From Alicyclobacillus mali (GTDB lineage: Bacteria; Bacillota; Bacilli; Alicyclobacillales; Alicyclobacillaceae): 64,000 bases of DNA. The translations under genes and the position numbers were made by a program. This document shows, piece by piece, positions 41,947 to 51,047 of this stretch. The stretch is taken from NCBI RefSeq assembly GCF_017329565.1, contig NZ_JAFMTT010000011.1; one strand, written 5' to 3'. Position 1 is the stretch's first letter; every line of letters starts with the position of its first letter. Under the pieces are notes generated by a model that worked only from the letters and a program-made list of their open reading frames with translations, had not been told where the DNA came from and made no database searches.

Positions 41947-43374
41947 GTGGAGGATTCCGTGGCTTTTGTCGAGGCCGCGCGCCTGGAACATCTCGGCTAT
42001 CGACAGCAGTTGAGCCGGAAACTCAGCTTGCGCGACGTGGTGGGGCTCGCCATCGCCAACGTGTCGCCGACGATGGCGGTCTTGCTCCTGACGTCCGGCG
42101 TGTTTTCCATCGGCGGCACCTTTGCCATCGGGGCGGACGTCATTCTGGGCGTCGTCGTGATTCTCATCTCCATGTGCCTCGCGGAACTGGGGTCCATGTT
42201 CCCGGTGGCGGGCGGCATGTACTCGCTCGTCCGCTTCGTTCTCCCGGCGCCCCTCGCCTTCGTGACCCTGTTCAATTACCTGATTCAGGGCGTCATCCTG
42301 CCGGCGAGCATCGCGCTCGGAATTGGCCAATTCGTCAAGGACCTCTTTCCTCATGTGCCGCTGTCGGAGCCGATGATTGCGCTCGTCTCCGTGGCGGTCG
42401 CCGTGGCGATTGGCGTCGTCCGCGTGGAACTCGGCGCGTACGTGACCATGGCGATGGTGTTCGTGGAGCTGCTCGTGCTGTCGACGGTCACGGTGGCTGC
42501 CTGGATCCACCCGCATCAGTCGCTCTGGGCGGTGACGTTTCACCCTGTGTATCTGGATGGCAGCGCACTGCGGCCCGTGACCGTCGCGATGATGGCGGCG
42601 AGCCTCGCGCCGGCCTTTAACATCATCAACGGTTACGACGCGACGCTCGGGTTTGCCGAGGAACTGGTGGGCGGGCCGAAAAAACTCGCGCGCGCCGTCA
42701 TCACCGCTGCCACGACGGCCGCCGTTGCCATTGTCGTCCCGCTCACTTCGGCCGTGGTCACCGCGCCCAACTTGAAGGCGTTCTTCGGCGCAGCGAGTCC
42801 CGTCATCTACGCGGTCGAATCGTCCCTCGGCCCGAATTTCCGGATTGTTCTGGATATCGGGGTGTGCATCGCGCTGTTCAACTCCATGCTGGTCTACTTC
42901 ATGTACTTCGGCCGCGTGTTTTACACCACCGGGCGCGACGGCCTGTGGTGGCGATGGGCCAATCGCCGCGTGGGACAGGTGAACCGCTTCAAGGCGCCAG
43001 GGCTCTGTGTGCTCCTGCTTGGGCTGCCGACCGCCGTGCTGCTATTCATGAGCCAATTGAACTGGCTCATCATCTTCTCCGGCACGGTCACGACCGTCGT
43101 GTACTTCTTCATTGGCCTGGCCGCCATCTGGAGTCGCGTGAAGTTCCGGCATGACCCCCGTCCCTATCGGATGCCTGCATGGCCCATCGCGCCCGCGGTG
43201 GTGACCTTGTTCACCGCCTTCGCCATCGTCACGCAGGAGGCGCAATACCTGCTCGGCGAGGCCGTGCTCGCGGCGGCTTCCCTCGCGTGCTACGCGCTGT
43301 CGCGCTGGGTTTGGCGATCGCGCCAGGCTGCGGACGGCGAGGCCGAATGGCAGGAGGACGCCGTCAGCGGCTGA
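41947..43374 (+). CDS. APC-superfamily permease, probable guanidine importer
   Basis: 475-residue amino acid-polyamine-organocation permease with 12 predicted helices. The first helix contains VVGLAIANVSPTMAVLL, and VAGGMYSLVRF near 95 is the family's substrate-site region. GTG 41947 is 7 nt after GAGGAGGG, which outweighs the upstream ATG 41929 that overlaps this ribosome binding site. It is the first gene behind the guanidine-I riboswitch, so guanidine (or carboxyguanidine-related nitrogen compounds) is the inferred substrate. The family also includes amino acid and amine transporters, so transport of guanidinium is a prediction. Confidence 0.88.
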   Translation: MEDSVAFVEAARLEHLGYRQQLSRKLSLRDVVGLAIANVSPTMAVLLLTSGVFSIGGTFAIGADVILGVVVILISMCLAELGSMFPVAGGMYSLVRFVLPAPLAFVTLFNYLIQGVILPASIALGIGQFVKDLFPHVPLSEPMIALVSVAVAVAIGVVRVELGAYVTMAMVFVELLVLSTVTVAAWIHPHQSLWAVTFHPVYLDGSALRPVTVAMMAASLAPAFNIINGYDATLGFAEELVGGPKKLARAVITAATTAAVAIVVPLTSAVVTAPNLKAFFGAASPVIYAVESSLGPNFRIVLDIGVCIALFNSMLVYFMYFGRVFYTTGRDGLWWRWANRRVGQVNRFKAPGLCVLLLGLPTAVLLFMSQLNWLIIFSGTVTTVVYFFIGLAAIWSRVKFRHDPRPYRMPAWPIAPAVVTLFTAFAIVTQEAQYLLGEAVLAAASLACYALSRWVWRSRQAADGEAEWQEDAVSG

Positions 43375-43426
43375 CGCGAGTCCGAGTCCCACAGTCCAGC
43401 CAATTCACGAAGGAGGTCTTCTAGAC

Positions 43427-44161
43427 ATGTCCATGGCTCTTTCGTCGTTCACGCCCCTCTACACGCTCTCCATCCCAACGGGCGGCCGCTGGTCCATGCG
43501 CATCGGCCGCGGCAAGCGCCTCGTGGTGCGCGCCGAAGGCTCCGGCGCGAACGCCGCCCTGTGGCTCTACCGCGCCGATCATCCCGCGGAGCGCCTGAAC
43601 GTGCCCGACACGCTTAAGGCCCAGCACACGGCGAAGATCTCGCTGTACGACGTGCTGATGAGCGACGAGGGGCGCGCGATGGCGACCGTCGTGCACGACA
43701 CGGTCGGCTGGCACGATCCGCTCTCCGGCGTGCAGACGAGGGCGGACGTCGACCGGCGCTATGGCGAGACCAACTTCCAGCGCCATCGCAACGCCATGCT
43801 CCGCTCCGGCTACGAGAACGCCGTGAAGGAGCTCGTGCGAAACGGCTTGGACGCGGGCGATCTCGTCCCTCCCGTGAACCTGTTCTCCAAAGTGTGGTGT
43901 GACGAATCCGGCCGCATGCACTTCGTCTCGGAGTTTGCCCCGAAGGGAAGCGAAATCGGGCTGCGCATGGAGATGGACGTGATCGCCATTGTGAGCAACA
44001 CGCCGCATCCGCTCGACCCGCGCAGGCCGTATCCGTCCGTGCCGCTCACCCTCTCGGTCTACCAGGACGAACCGACGGATCCGCGCGATCCGCGCCTCAA
44101 GACGGACGAGGCGCGCAGAGCGATGGAAAACACCGTGTGGCAATACGCGCTCTTGCGCTGA
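43427..44161 (+). CDS. cgdA: urea-carboxylase-associated protein 1 / carboxyguanidine deiminase subunit (DUF1989)
   Basis: 244 residues, soluble. Member of the family annotated as urea amidolyase-associated protein 1. Published biochemistry assigns the paired proteins as the two subunits of carboxyguanidine deiminase, which converts carboxyguanidine to allophanate and ammonia. Visible features: an N-terminal beta domain (IPTGGRWSMRIGRGKRLVVRAEG), NVPDTLKAQHT near 58-68 and VPPVNLFSKVWCDESGRMHF near 146-165. ATG 43427 follows AAGGAGGTC. Which subunit is A or B is set here by gene order only. Confidence 0.9.
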   Translation: MSMALSSFTPLYTLSIPTGGRWSMRIGRGKRLVVRAEGSGANAALWLYRADHPAERLNVPDTLKAQHTAKISLYDVLMSDEGRAMATVVHDTVGWHDPLSGVQTRADVDRRYGETNFQRHRNAMLRSGYENAVKELVRNGLDAGDLVPPVNLFSKVWCDESGRMHFVSEFAPKGSEIGLRMEMDVIAIVSNTPHPLDPRRPYPSVPLTLSVYQDEPTDPRDPRLKTDEARRAMENTVWQYALLR

Positions 44162-44176
44162 ACAAGGAGGATGTGT

Positions 44177-44830
44177 ATGCCATCTCTTGCGTTTGATCGC
44201 GAACGCGACCTGGTCGCAGCCGACACCCGCCTGGTCCTGCCCAGTGGAGAAGGGTTCATGTGCACGCTCCAGCCGGGCGACGTGCTGCGCATTGTGGATC
44301 TCGAGGGCAACCAGGCCGTCGACACGCTGTTTTTTGACGCGGACCGCCCCTATGACCACTACAGCGCTGCGAAGACCATCGCGGCGCAGGGCAACATCTA
44401 CCTCACCACTGGGTCTGTGCTCCTCACCGAGTCCGGACGGCCGCTCGTGCGGATTGTCGAAGACACCTGCGGCCGGCACGACACGCTGGGCGGCGCGTGT
44501 TCGGCCCAGAGCAACACCGTGCGCTACGGCCACGACAAGGTGCACATGCACAACTGCCGCGACACCTTCATGCTGCAGATTGCCATGCACGAGCCGCGCC
44601 TCGCGAAGCGCGATCTTGCCCCTAACGTGAACTTCTTCATGAACGTCCCAGTGACGCCCGACGGCGGGCTGGAGTTCGCGGACGGCATCTCGGGCCCGGG
44701 CCGCTACGTGGAGATGGAGGCAATGAGCCGGGTCATTGTGCTCATGAGCAACTGCCCGCAACTCAACAACCCATGCAACGCATACAACCCCACGCCGGTC
44801 GAGATTGTCATCTGGCGGCGCGGGGTCTGA
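44177..44830 (+). CDS. cgdB: urea-carboxylase-associated protein 2 / carboxyguanidine deiminase subunit (DUF1989)
   Basis: 217 residues, homologous in fold to the preceding gene. LQPGDVLRIVDLEGNQAVDTLFFDA near 33-57, a Cys/His-rich ETTC-like block (EDTCGRHDTLGGACSAQSNTVRYG near 96-119), HMHNCRDTF near 125 and NNPCNAYNPTPVEIVIW at the C-terminus, the probable metal and substrate site of this family. ATG 44177 lies 6 nt after AAGGAGG; ATG 44171 is too close. It works with the previous protein as carboxyguanidine deiminase. Confidence 0.9.
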   Translation: MPSLAFDRERDLVAADTRLVLPSGEGFMCTLQPGDVLRIVDLEGNQAVDTLFFDADRPYDHYSAAKTIAAQGNIYLTTGSVLLTESGRPLVRIVEDTCGRHDTLGGACSAQSNTVRYGHDKVHMHNCRDTFMLQIAMHEPRLAKRDLAPNVNFFMNVPVTPDGGLEFADGISGPGRYVEMEAMSRVIVLMSNCPQLNNPCNAYNPTPVEIVIWRRGV

Positions 44831-44863
44831 GTGGAGTCCATTCGGTCAGCTAGGGGGATGCCG

Positions 44864-47800
44864 ATGTTTCGCAAAGTGTTGATCGCCAACCGCGGCGCCA
44901 TCGCGGTCCGCATCATACGCACGCTCAAGAAGATGGGCATTGCATCGGTGGCCGTGTACACCACGGCGGACGAGGACAGCCTGCACGTCGATCTCGCCGA
45001 TGAGGCCCTCTGGATTGGCGAGGGGCCGGTGCACGACTCGTATGTCAACGCAGAGAAGATCCTCGACGCGGCAGTTCGGTCGGGCGCGGACGCCATTCAC
45101 CCCGGCTACGGCTTTCTGAGCGAAAACGCGGCGTTTGCCCGGCAGTGCGCGGAGCGCGGGCTGGTGTTTATCGGGCCGGATCCCGAGCAGATTGAGAAGT
45201 TCGGCTACAAACACGTCGCGCGCGACGTGGCGCGGCGGGCGGGGGTTCCGCTCTTGCCGGGGACCGATCTCGTCCGCGACCTTGAAGAACTCCGCCGCGT
45301 GTGCACCGACATAGGCTATCCCGTCATCCTGAAGAGCACGGCGGGCGGCGGAGGCATCGGCATGCGCGTGGTGGAGCGCGAAGACGCGCTCGCGGACGCC
45401 TTCGAGAGCGTTCGGCGACTGGCGGGTCAGCACTTCCGCGACGACGGCGTGTTTGTGGAGAAGTACGTGCCGCGCGCCCGCCACATCGAGGTCCAGATCT
45501 TCGGCAATCGCCAGGGCGAGCTCGTGGCCATCGGCGAACGCGACTGCACGCTGCAGCGGCGCAACCAAAAGGTGGTGGAGGAGTGCCCGGCGCACGTGCT
45601 CTCCAATGAGACGCGCCGGCGCCTGCACGAGGCGGCGCTGTCCGTGGCGCGCGCCGTGGGCTATCGGAGCGCCGGAACCGTCGAGTTTTTGTACGATCCG
45701 TCGTCCGCGTCATTCTACTTTCTCGAGGTCAACACCCGCCTGCAGGTCGAACACGGCGTCACGGAAGAGGTGTACGGGATCGATCTCGTCGAGTGGATGA
45801 TCCGGGAGGCGGCGGGGGAGCTCACAGACCTGGAGGCGCGACTGCCTGCGCCCTCGGGCCACAGCATCCAGGTGCGCGTGTACGCGGAGGATCCGGGCCG
45901 CGAGTTTCGCCCATGCGCCGGCAGGGTGGACGGCGTGGTGTGGCCCGGTGGCGCGCGCGTGGAGACGTGGATCGACAAGGGAGTGACCGTCAGCCCCTAT
46001 TACGATCCGCTGCTCGCGAAGATCATCGTGCGCGGCGCATCGCGCGATGCGGCGGTGCAGGCGCTGCGCGACGCGCTCGCCGAGGCGCGGGTGTACGGCC
46101 TCCAGAACAACCTCCGCTACCTGCGCGCCATCGCGGACTCGGACGCGTTCGCGTCGGGCGGCGTGTATACCAAGTGGCTGGAGGGATTTGAGGCGCCGGA
46201 GCGCGCGCTGGAGGTACTGGACGGCGGCCTGCAGACGACGATTCAAGACCTTCCAGGGCGGCTCGGCCTGTGGGACGTCGGGGTGCCTCCTTCGGGGCCG
46301 ATGGACGCGCTGTCCATGCGCATCGGCAACCGCCTGATCGGCAACCCGGAAGGCGCGCCTGCGCTCGAGTTGACGCTCCGGGGCGGATCGTACGCGTTTC
46401 GAGACGACGTCTGGATCTGCCTGACCGGCGCGGACATGCGCGCAGAGCTCGAAGGCCAACTGGTGCCGCGCTATCGCCCAGTTTTTGTTCGCCGGGGACA
46501 GGTTCTGCGCTTCGGGGAGTCCACCGAAGGGCTGCGCGCGTATCTGTGTGTGCAAGGCGGGTTCGACGTGGCCCCTGTGCTCGGCAGCGCTTCGACGTTT
46601 GCGCTCGGCGGGTTTGGCGGGCATGGAGGTCGAGCGCTCATCGCCGGAGACGTGGTGGGCATCTCGCCCGCGGCGGGCGAGGTGGCGGACGAAGGCGTGG
46701 AGCCTCCGTCCTTCGGGCGCTTGTGGGAGCTGGGCGTGGTGCCCGGGCCGCACTGCACGCCCGAGTTTTTGCCTCCGTCGTATCTGGAGATGCTCACGTC
46801 CACCGACTGGACCGTCCACTTCAACAGCTCGCGCACGGGCATCCGGCTGAGCGGACCGGCGCCCGTGTGGGCGCGCGAGGACGGCGGCGACGCCGGACTT
46901 CACCCGTCCAACCTGCACGACAACCCGTACGCCATCGGGTCGCTCAACCTCACGGGCGATCTCGCCGTCCTGCTGGGCCAGGACGGCCCGAGCCTCGGGG
47001 GCTTTGTCTGTCCCGTCACCGCACCCGCGGCGGAGATGTGGAAAATTGGACAGCTTCGCCCTGGCGACACGGTGCGGTTCCGCCTCGTGAGCCTGGCGCA
47101 GGCGCGCGAACTCGACGCCATGCAGGCGCGATGCCTCCAAGAACCCGCCCAATTCGGCAAGGCGTATCAACTTCCACTTCCTGAGATGCCGTTTTCGTCC
47201 TTCGCGGAGGCGGCGGAAGCCGCGTACCTCGCGCGCGAATCTGACGGGCACGCATTTCCCGTCTGCGTCCGCGCCGCAGGGGACGAGTACGTCCTCGTCG
47301 AATTCGGGGACATGGAACTCGACTTGCGTTATCGGTTCCAGGTGCACCTGCTCATGGAGGCCATCCGCAGCGCCGGCGACATTCCGTGGATCGACCTGAC
47401 GCCAGGCATCCGATCCCTGCAGATCCACTTCGACCGCTCCCGGATGACGAGCGAAGAGGTGGCGCGCCGCGTCCTCCGCCTCGACGCCCGCGTGCCGGAT
47501 CTGTCGACCGCCAGGGTGCCGTCGCGCATCGTGCGCATGCCCCTTTCCTTCGACGATCCGTCCGTGCAGCTCGCGATTGAGCGGTACCAGAAGAACGTCC
47601 GCCCCGACGCGCCTTGGTGTCCGAGCAATATCGAGTTCATGCGGCGGGTGAACGGGCTCGAGCGGATCGAAGACGTGCAGCGGATCGTGTTTGAAGCCAA
47701 GTATCTGGTGCTGGGGCTCGGCGACGTGTACTTGGGCGCGCCTGCCGCCACGCCGGTCGATCCCAGGCACCGCCTGGTCACGACGAAGTACAACCCGGCG

Positions 47801-48469
47801 CGCACGTGGACGCCGGAGAACGCGGTCGGCATCGGCGGATCGTACATGTGCATCTACGGCATGGAGAGCCCGGGCGGGTATCAGCTGTTTGGCCGCACGC
47901 TGCAGATTTGGAACACGTTCCGGCAGACCGGATCGTTCCGGGACGGGAAGCCGTGGCTGTTGCGCTTCTTCGATCAGGTCGAGTTCTACCCGGTCACGCC
48001 GGAGGAGCTCGAGGAGATGCGCAAGAAGTTCGTGCGCGGCCGCTACGACATCGAGATTCGAGAGACGGAGTTCGATCTCGGCGCATATCTGGCGTTCCTC
48101 GAGGAGATTCGAGACGACGCGGCGGCTTTCAAGGCGCGGCAAAAGCAGGCGTTTCACGAGGAGTTGGAGCGGTGGAAGGCCATGGGGCTTGCCGCGTACA
48201 CGAGCGAGGCCGTGGTCGAGGAAGAGGAGCCCGAGGAGGACGGCCTCACGGTGCTCCGGGCGCAGATGCCGGGAAGTGTGTGGAAGGTGCACGTCAAGCC
48301 CGGGCAAACCATTCGGCCGGGCGATACCATCGCCGTGATCGAGAGCATGAAGATGGAGTTTCCGGTGGAGGCCACTTGCGCCGGCGTCGTCCGCACGGTG
48401 CACGTGCGCCCGGGTCAGGAGCTCCGGCCCGGCGGGCCGATTGTGGGCATTGAGGAGGTGTCGGCTTGA
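44864..48469 (+). CDS. biotin-dependent guanidine/urea carboxylase
   Basis: ATP- and biotin-dependent carboxylase of 1201 residues. Domains in order: biotin carboxylase (1-~450; ATP-grasp GGGGIGMRVV near 165, EVNTRLQVEHGVTE near 290), a KipA-like/KipI-like carboxyltransferase pair (about 460-1010; LGLWDVGVPPSGPMDALSMR and LHPSNLHDNPYAIGSLNLTG), a linker and a C-terminal biotinyl carrier domain with biotinyl-Lys1163 in ESMKMEF. In this riboswitch and deiminase context the substrate is most likely guanidine, giving carboxyguanidine, although the annotated family name is urea carboxylase. ATG 44864 is 6 nt after TAGGGGG. It overlaps the next gene by 4 nt. Confidence 0.93.
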   Translation: MFRKVLIANRGAIAVRIIRTLKKMGIASVAVYTTADEDSLHVDLADEALWIGEGPVHDSYVNAEKILDAAVRSGADAIHPGYGFLSENAAFARQCAERGLVFIGPDPEQIEKFGYKHVARDVARRAGVPLLPGTDLVRDLEELRRVCTDIGYPVILKSTAGGGGIGMRVVEREDALADAFESVRRLAGQHFRDDGVFVEKYVPRARHIEVQIFGNRQGELVAIGERDCTLQRRNQKVVEECPAHVLSNETRRRLHEAALSVARAVGYRSAGTVEFLYDPSSASFYFLEVNTRLQVEHGVTEEVYGIDLVEWMIREAAGELTDLEARLPAPSGHSIQVRVYAEDPGREFRPCAGRVDGVVWPGGARVETWIDKGVTVSPYYDPLLAKIIVRGASRDAAVQALRDALAEARVYGLQNNLRYLRAIADSDAFASGGVYTKWLEGFEAPERALEVLDGGLQTTIQDLPGRLGLWDVGVPPSGPMDALSMRIGNRLIGNPEGAPALELTLRGGSYAFRDDVWICLTGADMRAELEGQLVPRYRPVFVRRGQVLRFGESTEGLRAYLCVQGGFDVAPVLGSASTFALGGFGGHGGRALIAGDVVGISPAAGEVADEGVEPPSFGRLWELGVVPGPHCTPEFLPPSYLEMLTSTDWTVHFNSSRTGIRLSGPAPVWAREDGGDAGLHPSNLHDNPYAIGSLNLTGDLAVLLGQDGPSLGGFVCPVTAPAAEMWKIGQLRPGDTVRFRLVSLAQARELDAMQARCLQEPAQFGKAYQLPLPEMPFSSFAEAAEAAYLARESDGHAFPVCVRAAGDEYVLVEFGDMELDLRYRFQVHLLMEAIRSAGDIPWIDLTPGIRSLQIHFDRSRMTSEEVARRVLRLDARVPDLSTARVPSRIVRMPLSFDDPSVQLAIERYQKNVRPDAPWCPSNIEFMRRVNGLERIEDVQRIVFEAKYLVLGLGDVYLGAPAATPVDPRHRLVTTKYNPARTWTPENAVGIGGSYMCIYGMESPGGYQLFGRTLQIWNTFRQTGSFRDGKPWLLRFFDQVEFYPVTPEELEEMRKKFVRGRYDIEIRETEFDLGAYLAFLEEIRDDAAAFKARQKQAFHEELERWKAMGLAAYTSEAVVEEEEPEEDGLTVLRAQMPGSVWKVHVKPGQTIRPGDTIAVIESMKMEFPVEATCAGVVRTVHVRPGQELRPGGPIVGIEEVSA

Positions 48470-50175
48470 GCATGACGACCGTGGAGGCGCTTCGGCGCGC
48501 ATACCGGACCGGGCGGCGGACGCCGGCGGACGTGATCGACGAACTCATTCGTGCGGCGGAGTCGCACGCCGCGTGGAACGTGTGGATCACGCCGCCTTCG
48601 TGGGAGAGGATCGAGCCGTATCTCCAGGCGCTCTGCGCAGACGAGATGGATCAAAAGCCGCTCTGGGGTATTCCGTTTGCGGTCAAGGACAACATCGACG
48701 TCGCCGGCATGCCGACCACGGCCGCCTGCCCAGCGTTTGCGTACGAGGCGCCGGCGCACGCCGCGGTGGTGGAGCGGCTGATCCGCGCGGGGGCCATTCC
48801 GGTGGGCAAGACCAACCTGGATCAGTTCGCGACGGGTCTCGTCGGCACGCGCAGCCCGTACGGCGAAGTCGCGAACGCGCGCAACCCCGAGTGGGTGAGC
48901 GGCGGATCGTCGAGTGGATCGGCCGTCGCCGTGGCGCTCGGCATGGTGCCGTTTGCGCTCGGGACCGACACGGCGGGTTCCGGGCGCGTGCCGGCGGCCT
49001 TGAACGGCGTCATCGGCTACAAGCCCCGCGTCGGCGGCTGGCCGAATGACGGCGTGGTGCCTGCATGTCGCACGATCGACTGCGTGAGCGTGTTCACGCG
49101 ATCCGTCGCGGACGCGGCGTGGGTGCAGGCGGTCATCGCCCCGGCGCCTGCCGCGCAGGGCGCGCCGGATCGCGCGGTGGTGCCGAAATTGCTCGGCGCC
49201 TGGTTTGGCGCCAAGGCGGACGCGTATCGCAACGCGTGGGCCAGGGCGCTGTCCAAGCTTGAGGACGCCGGCGTCGCCGTGGTGGAGATGGATCTGCCTG
49301 AACTGGACGAGGCGAGCGCGATGCTGTACGAGGGCCCCTGGATTGCGGAGCGGTGGGCGAGCCTCGGGGCCTTCGTCGAGGCTCATCCCGACGACGTGCT
49401 GCCCGTGACCCGAGCCATCCTCGAGTCCGGCCGGGATCGCCTGGCGAGCGATCTCTTCCGGGCACAGCACCGCCTTTTGGACCTGCGCCGCTCCGTGGAG
49501 GAGAAACTGCGCGGCGCTGTGCTCCTCATGCCGACCGTCGGCGGCACCTGGACGCGGGACGAGGCGCGCGCGGATCCCTTTGCCACCAATCGGGCGCTTG
49601 GCGCGTACACGCAGCACGCGAACCTGCTCCACTTGGCCGGCTTGTCGATCCCGTGTGGCGAGGTGGGGGCGCAAATGCCGTTTGGCGTCACGCTGTACGT
49701 CCCTGGACAACGGGAGGCCGAGCTTCTGAGCGCGGCGCGCTGGTGGCTTGATGTCCACGAGGATGTGGCGGCACGCGAGGACCCGATGGAACTCATCGCG
49801 GTCTGCGGCCTGCACATGCGAGGCATGCTGCTGAACGGCGAGTTGGTCGATCTCGGCGGAGAATTCGCCGGTGTTTCCCGCACCGCGCCTTTGTATCGCC
49901 TCTACCTGCTGGACACGGATCCGGTGAAGCCCGGACTCGTGCGCGCGGACGGCGGCGCGGAGGTGGAGCTGGAACTCTGGAAGCTGCCGCGGCGCGCGTG
50001 GCCAGCGTTCATGCAAAAAGTCAGGCATCCCCTGGCGCTTGGAAAGATCCTGCTTTCCGACGGGCGGGAGGTGACGGGCTTCGTCTGCGAGGAGGGTGCG
50101 CCGAAGCGCGAGGACATCACGGTCTACGGAGGTTTCCGGGCGTGGTGCGAGCGCGGCAGGGTGGTCATCTCATAA
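48466..50175 (+). CDS. atzF: allophanate hydrolase
   Basis: Hydrolyses allophanate to ammonia and CO2, the last step of the pathway. 569 residues. The amidase-signature domain (1-~440) has catalytic Lys74 (FAVKDN), the cis-Ser region GGSSSG at 146-151 and nucleophile Ser172 (DTAGSGR). A C-terminal domain of ~125 residues (LIAVCGLHMRGMLLNGEL near 442 onward) corresponds to the extra domain of AtzF enzymes. TTG 48466 overlaps the carboxylase stop and is 7 nt from AGGAGG; ATG 48472 is the alternative. Last gene of the guanidine operon. Confidence 0.92.
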   Translation: MSMTTVEALRRAYRTGRRTPADVIDELIRAAESHAAWNVWITPPSWERIEPYLQALCADEMDQKPLWGIPFAVKDNIDVAGMPTTAACPAFAYEAPAHAAVVERLIRAGAIPVGKTNLDQFATGLVGTRSPYGEVANARNPEWVSGGSSSGSAVAVALGMVPFALGTDTAGSGRVPAALNGVIGYKPRVGGWPNDGVVPACRTIDCVSVFTRSVADAAWVQAVIAPAPAAQGAPDRAVVPKLLGAWFGAKADAYRNAWARALSKLEDAGVAVVEMDLPELDEASAMLYEGPWIAERWASLGAFVEAHPDDVLPVTRAILESGRDRLASDLFRAQHRLLDLRRSVEEKLRGAVLLMPTVGGTWTRDEARADPFATNRALGAYTQHANLLHLAGLSIPCGEVGAQMPFGVTLYVPGQREAELLSAARWWLDVHEDVAAREDPMELIAVCGLHMRGMLLNGELVDLGGEFAGVSRTAPLYRLYLLDTDPVKPGLVRADGGAEVELELWKLPRRAWPAFMQKVRHPLALGKILLSDGREVTGFVCEEGAPKREDITVYGGFRAWCERGRVVIS

Positions 50176-50181
50176 ACGGTC

Positions 50182-50206
50182 GCGGGGGCGCCGCCTCGGC
50201 CCCCGC
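50182..50206. terminator. hairpin between convergent operons
   Basis: GCGGGGGC / GCCCCCGC with a 9-nt loop directly after atzF. No T run on either side, so termination strength is uncertain. Confidence 0.5.
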
Positions 50207-50210
50207 CCAT

Positions 50211-51029
50211 TCAACCGTTGATGCCGCTCGATTTGGAGAGACCGCGCAGGATGGGTTTGCGGAACAGCACGAAGAGGGCGATCATCGGCAGCGTCGCGAA
50301 CATCGCGGCGGCGGACAGACCTTGCCAGTTGGACGAATCCTGCGTCAAAAAGGTGGACAACAGCACCTCGATGGGCTGAACCCGAGGGCTCGAGGTGACC
50401 ATGAGCGGCCAAATTAGGGAGTTCCAGCAGCCGATGAAGATGTAGAGCGCGACGGTGAACAGGATAGGCCTCGACAGCGGCAGGACGATGCGCCACAGGA
50501 ACGCCAGATGGCCGCAGCCGTCGATCTTTGCGGCGTCGTGGTACTCCCGCGGCAGTGTCAGGAGGTGCTGGCGCAAGAGGAATACACCGAAGATGCTCGC
50601 GCCATACGGGATGATCTGCGCGATGCGCGTGTCCACCAGGTGCAGCTTCGCCATCGTCACGAAGTTCGGGATGAGCAGGGCCTGTTCCGGGATCATGAGC
50701 ACAGCCAGGAGCGCGGTCCACACCACGGCTTTCCCCCGAAACGGGATGTAGACGAGCGCGTACGCGCAGAGCACGGTTGTCGTCAGGGCGATGGCGATGG
50801 TCGCGAGGGCGATGACGACGGTGTTGAGGATGGCGAGCATCCACGTGTTCCCCCGCCACGTCTGCACCCATACCGAGAAATTCCAGTCCGGCACGAGGTG
50901 AGGCGGATAGACAAACACGTCCTGCGGCCGATCCAACGACGTGACGAACGAAATGTAAATCGGCAAGAGGAACGCCAGTCCGAGGGCCAAGGCCAAGGCG
51001 GCGCGCAACACGTGTCCGATGGTACGCAT
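50211..51029 (-). CDS. sugar-type ABC transporter permease (MalG/UgpE-like)
   Basis: 272 residues, six transmembrane helices, BPD_transp_1 family. The EAA loop EYHDAAKIDGCGHLAFLWRIVLP near 190 contacts the ATPase. C-terminal WPLMVTSSPRVQPIEVLLSTFLTQD is typical of carbohydrate-uptake-1 permeases. ATG 51029 is 6 nt from GAGGAGG; upstream ATG 51035 overlaps that site. Last gene of a binding protein-permease-permease set lacking an ATPase, which is presumably a shared MsmK-type protein encoded elsewhere. Substrate unknown, probably an oligosaccharide or polyol. Confidence 0.9.
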   Translation of the reverse strand: MRTIGHVLRAALALALGLAFLLPIYISFVTSLDRPQDVFVYPPHLVPDWNFSVWVQTWRGNTWMLAILNTVVIALATIAIALTTTVLCAYALVYIPFRGKAVVWTALLAVLMIPEQALLIPNFVTMAKLHLVDTRIAQIIPYGASIFGVFLLRQHLLTLPREYHDAAKIDGCGHLAFLWRIVLPLSRPILFTVALYIFIGCWNSLIWPLMVTSSPRVQPIEVLLSTFLTQDSSNWQGLSAAAMFATLPMIALFVLFRKPILRGLSKSSGING

Positions 51030-51047
51030 GTCCATCCTCCTCACGAA

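Noticed and set aside
45710..48502. 930-codon minus-strand open frame opposite the guanidine carboxylase
   Set aside because: Opposite-strand shadow of a well-supported biotin carboxylase gene; composition is Arg/His-rich with no recognisable domain.
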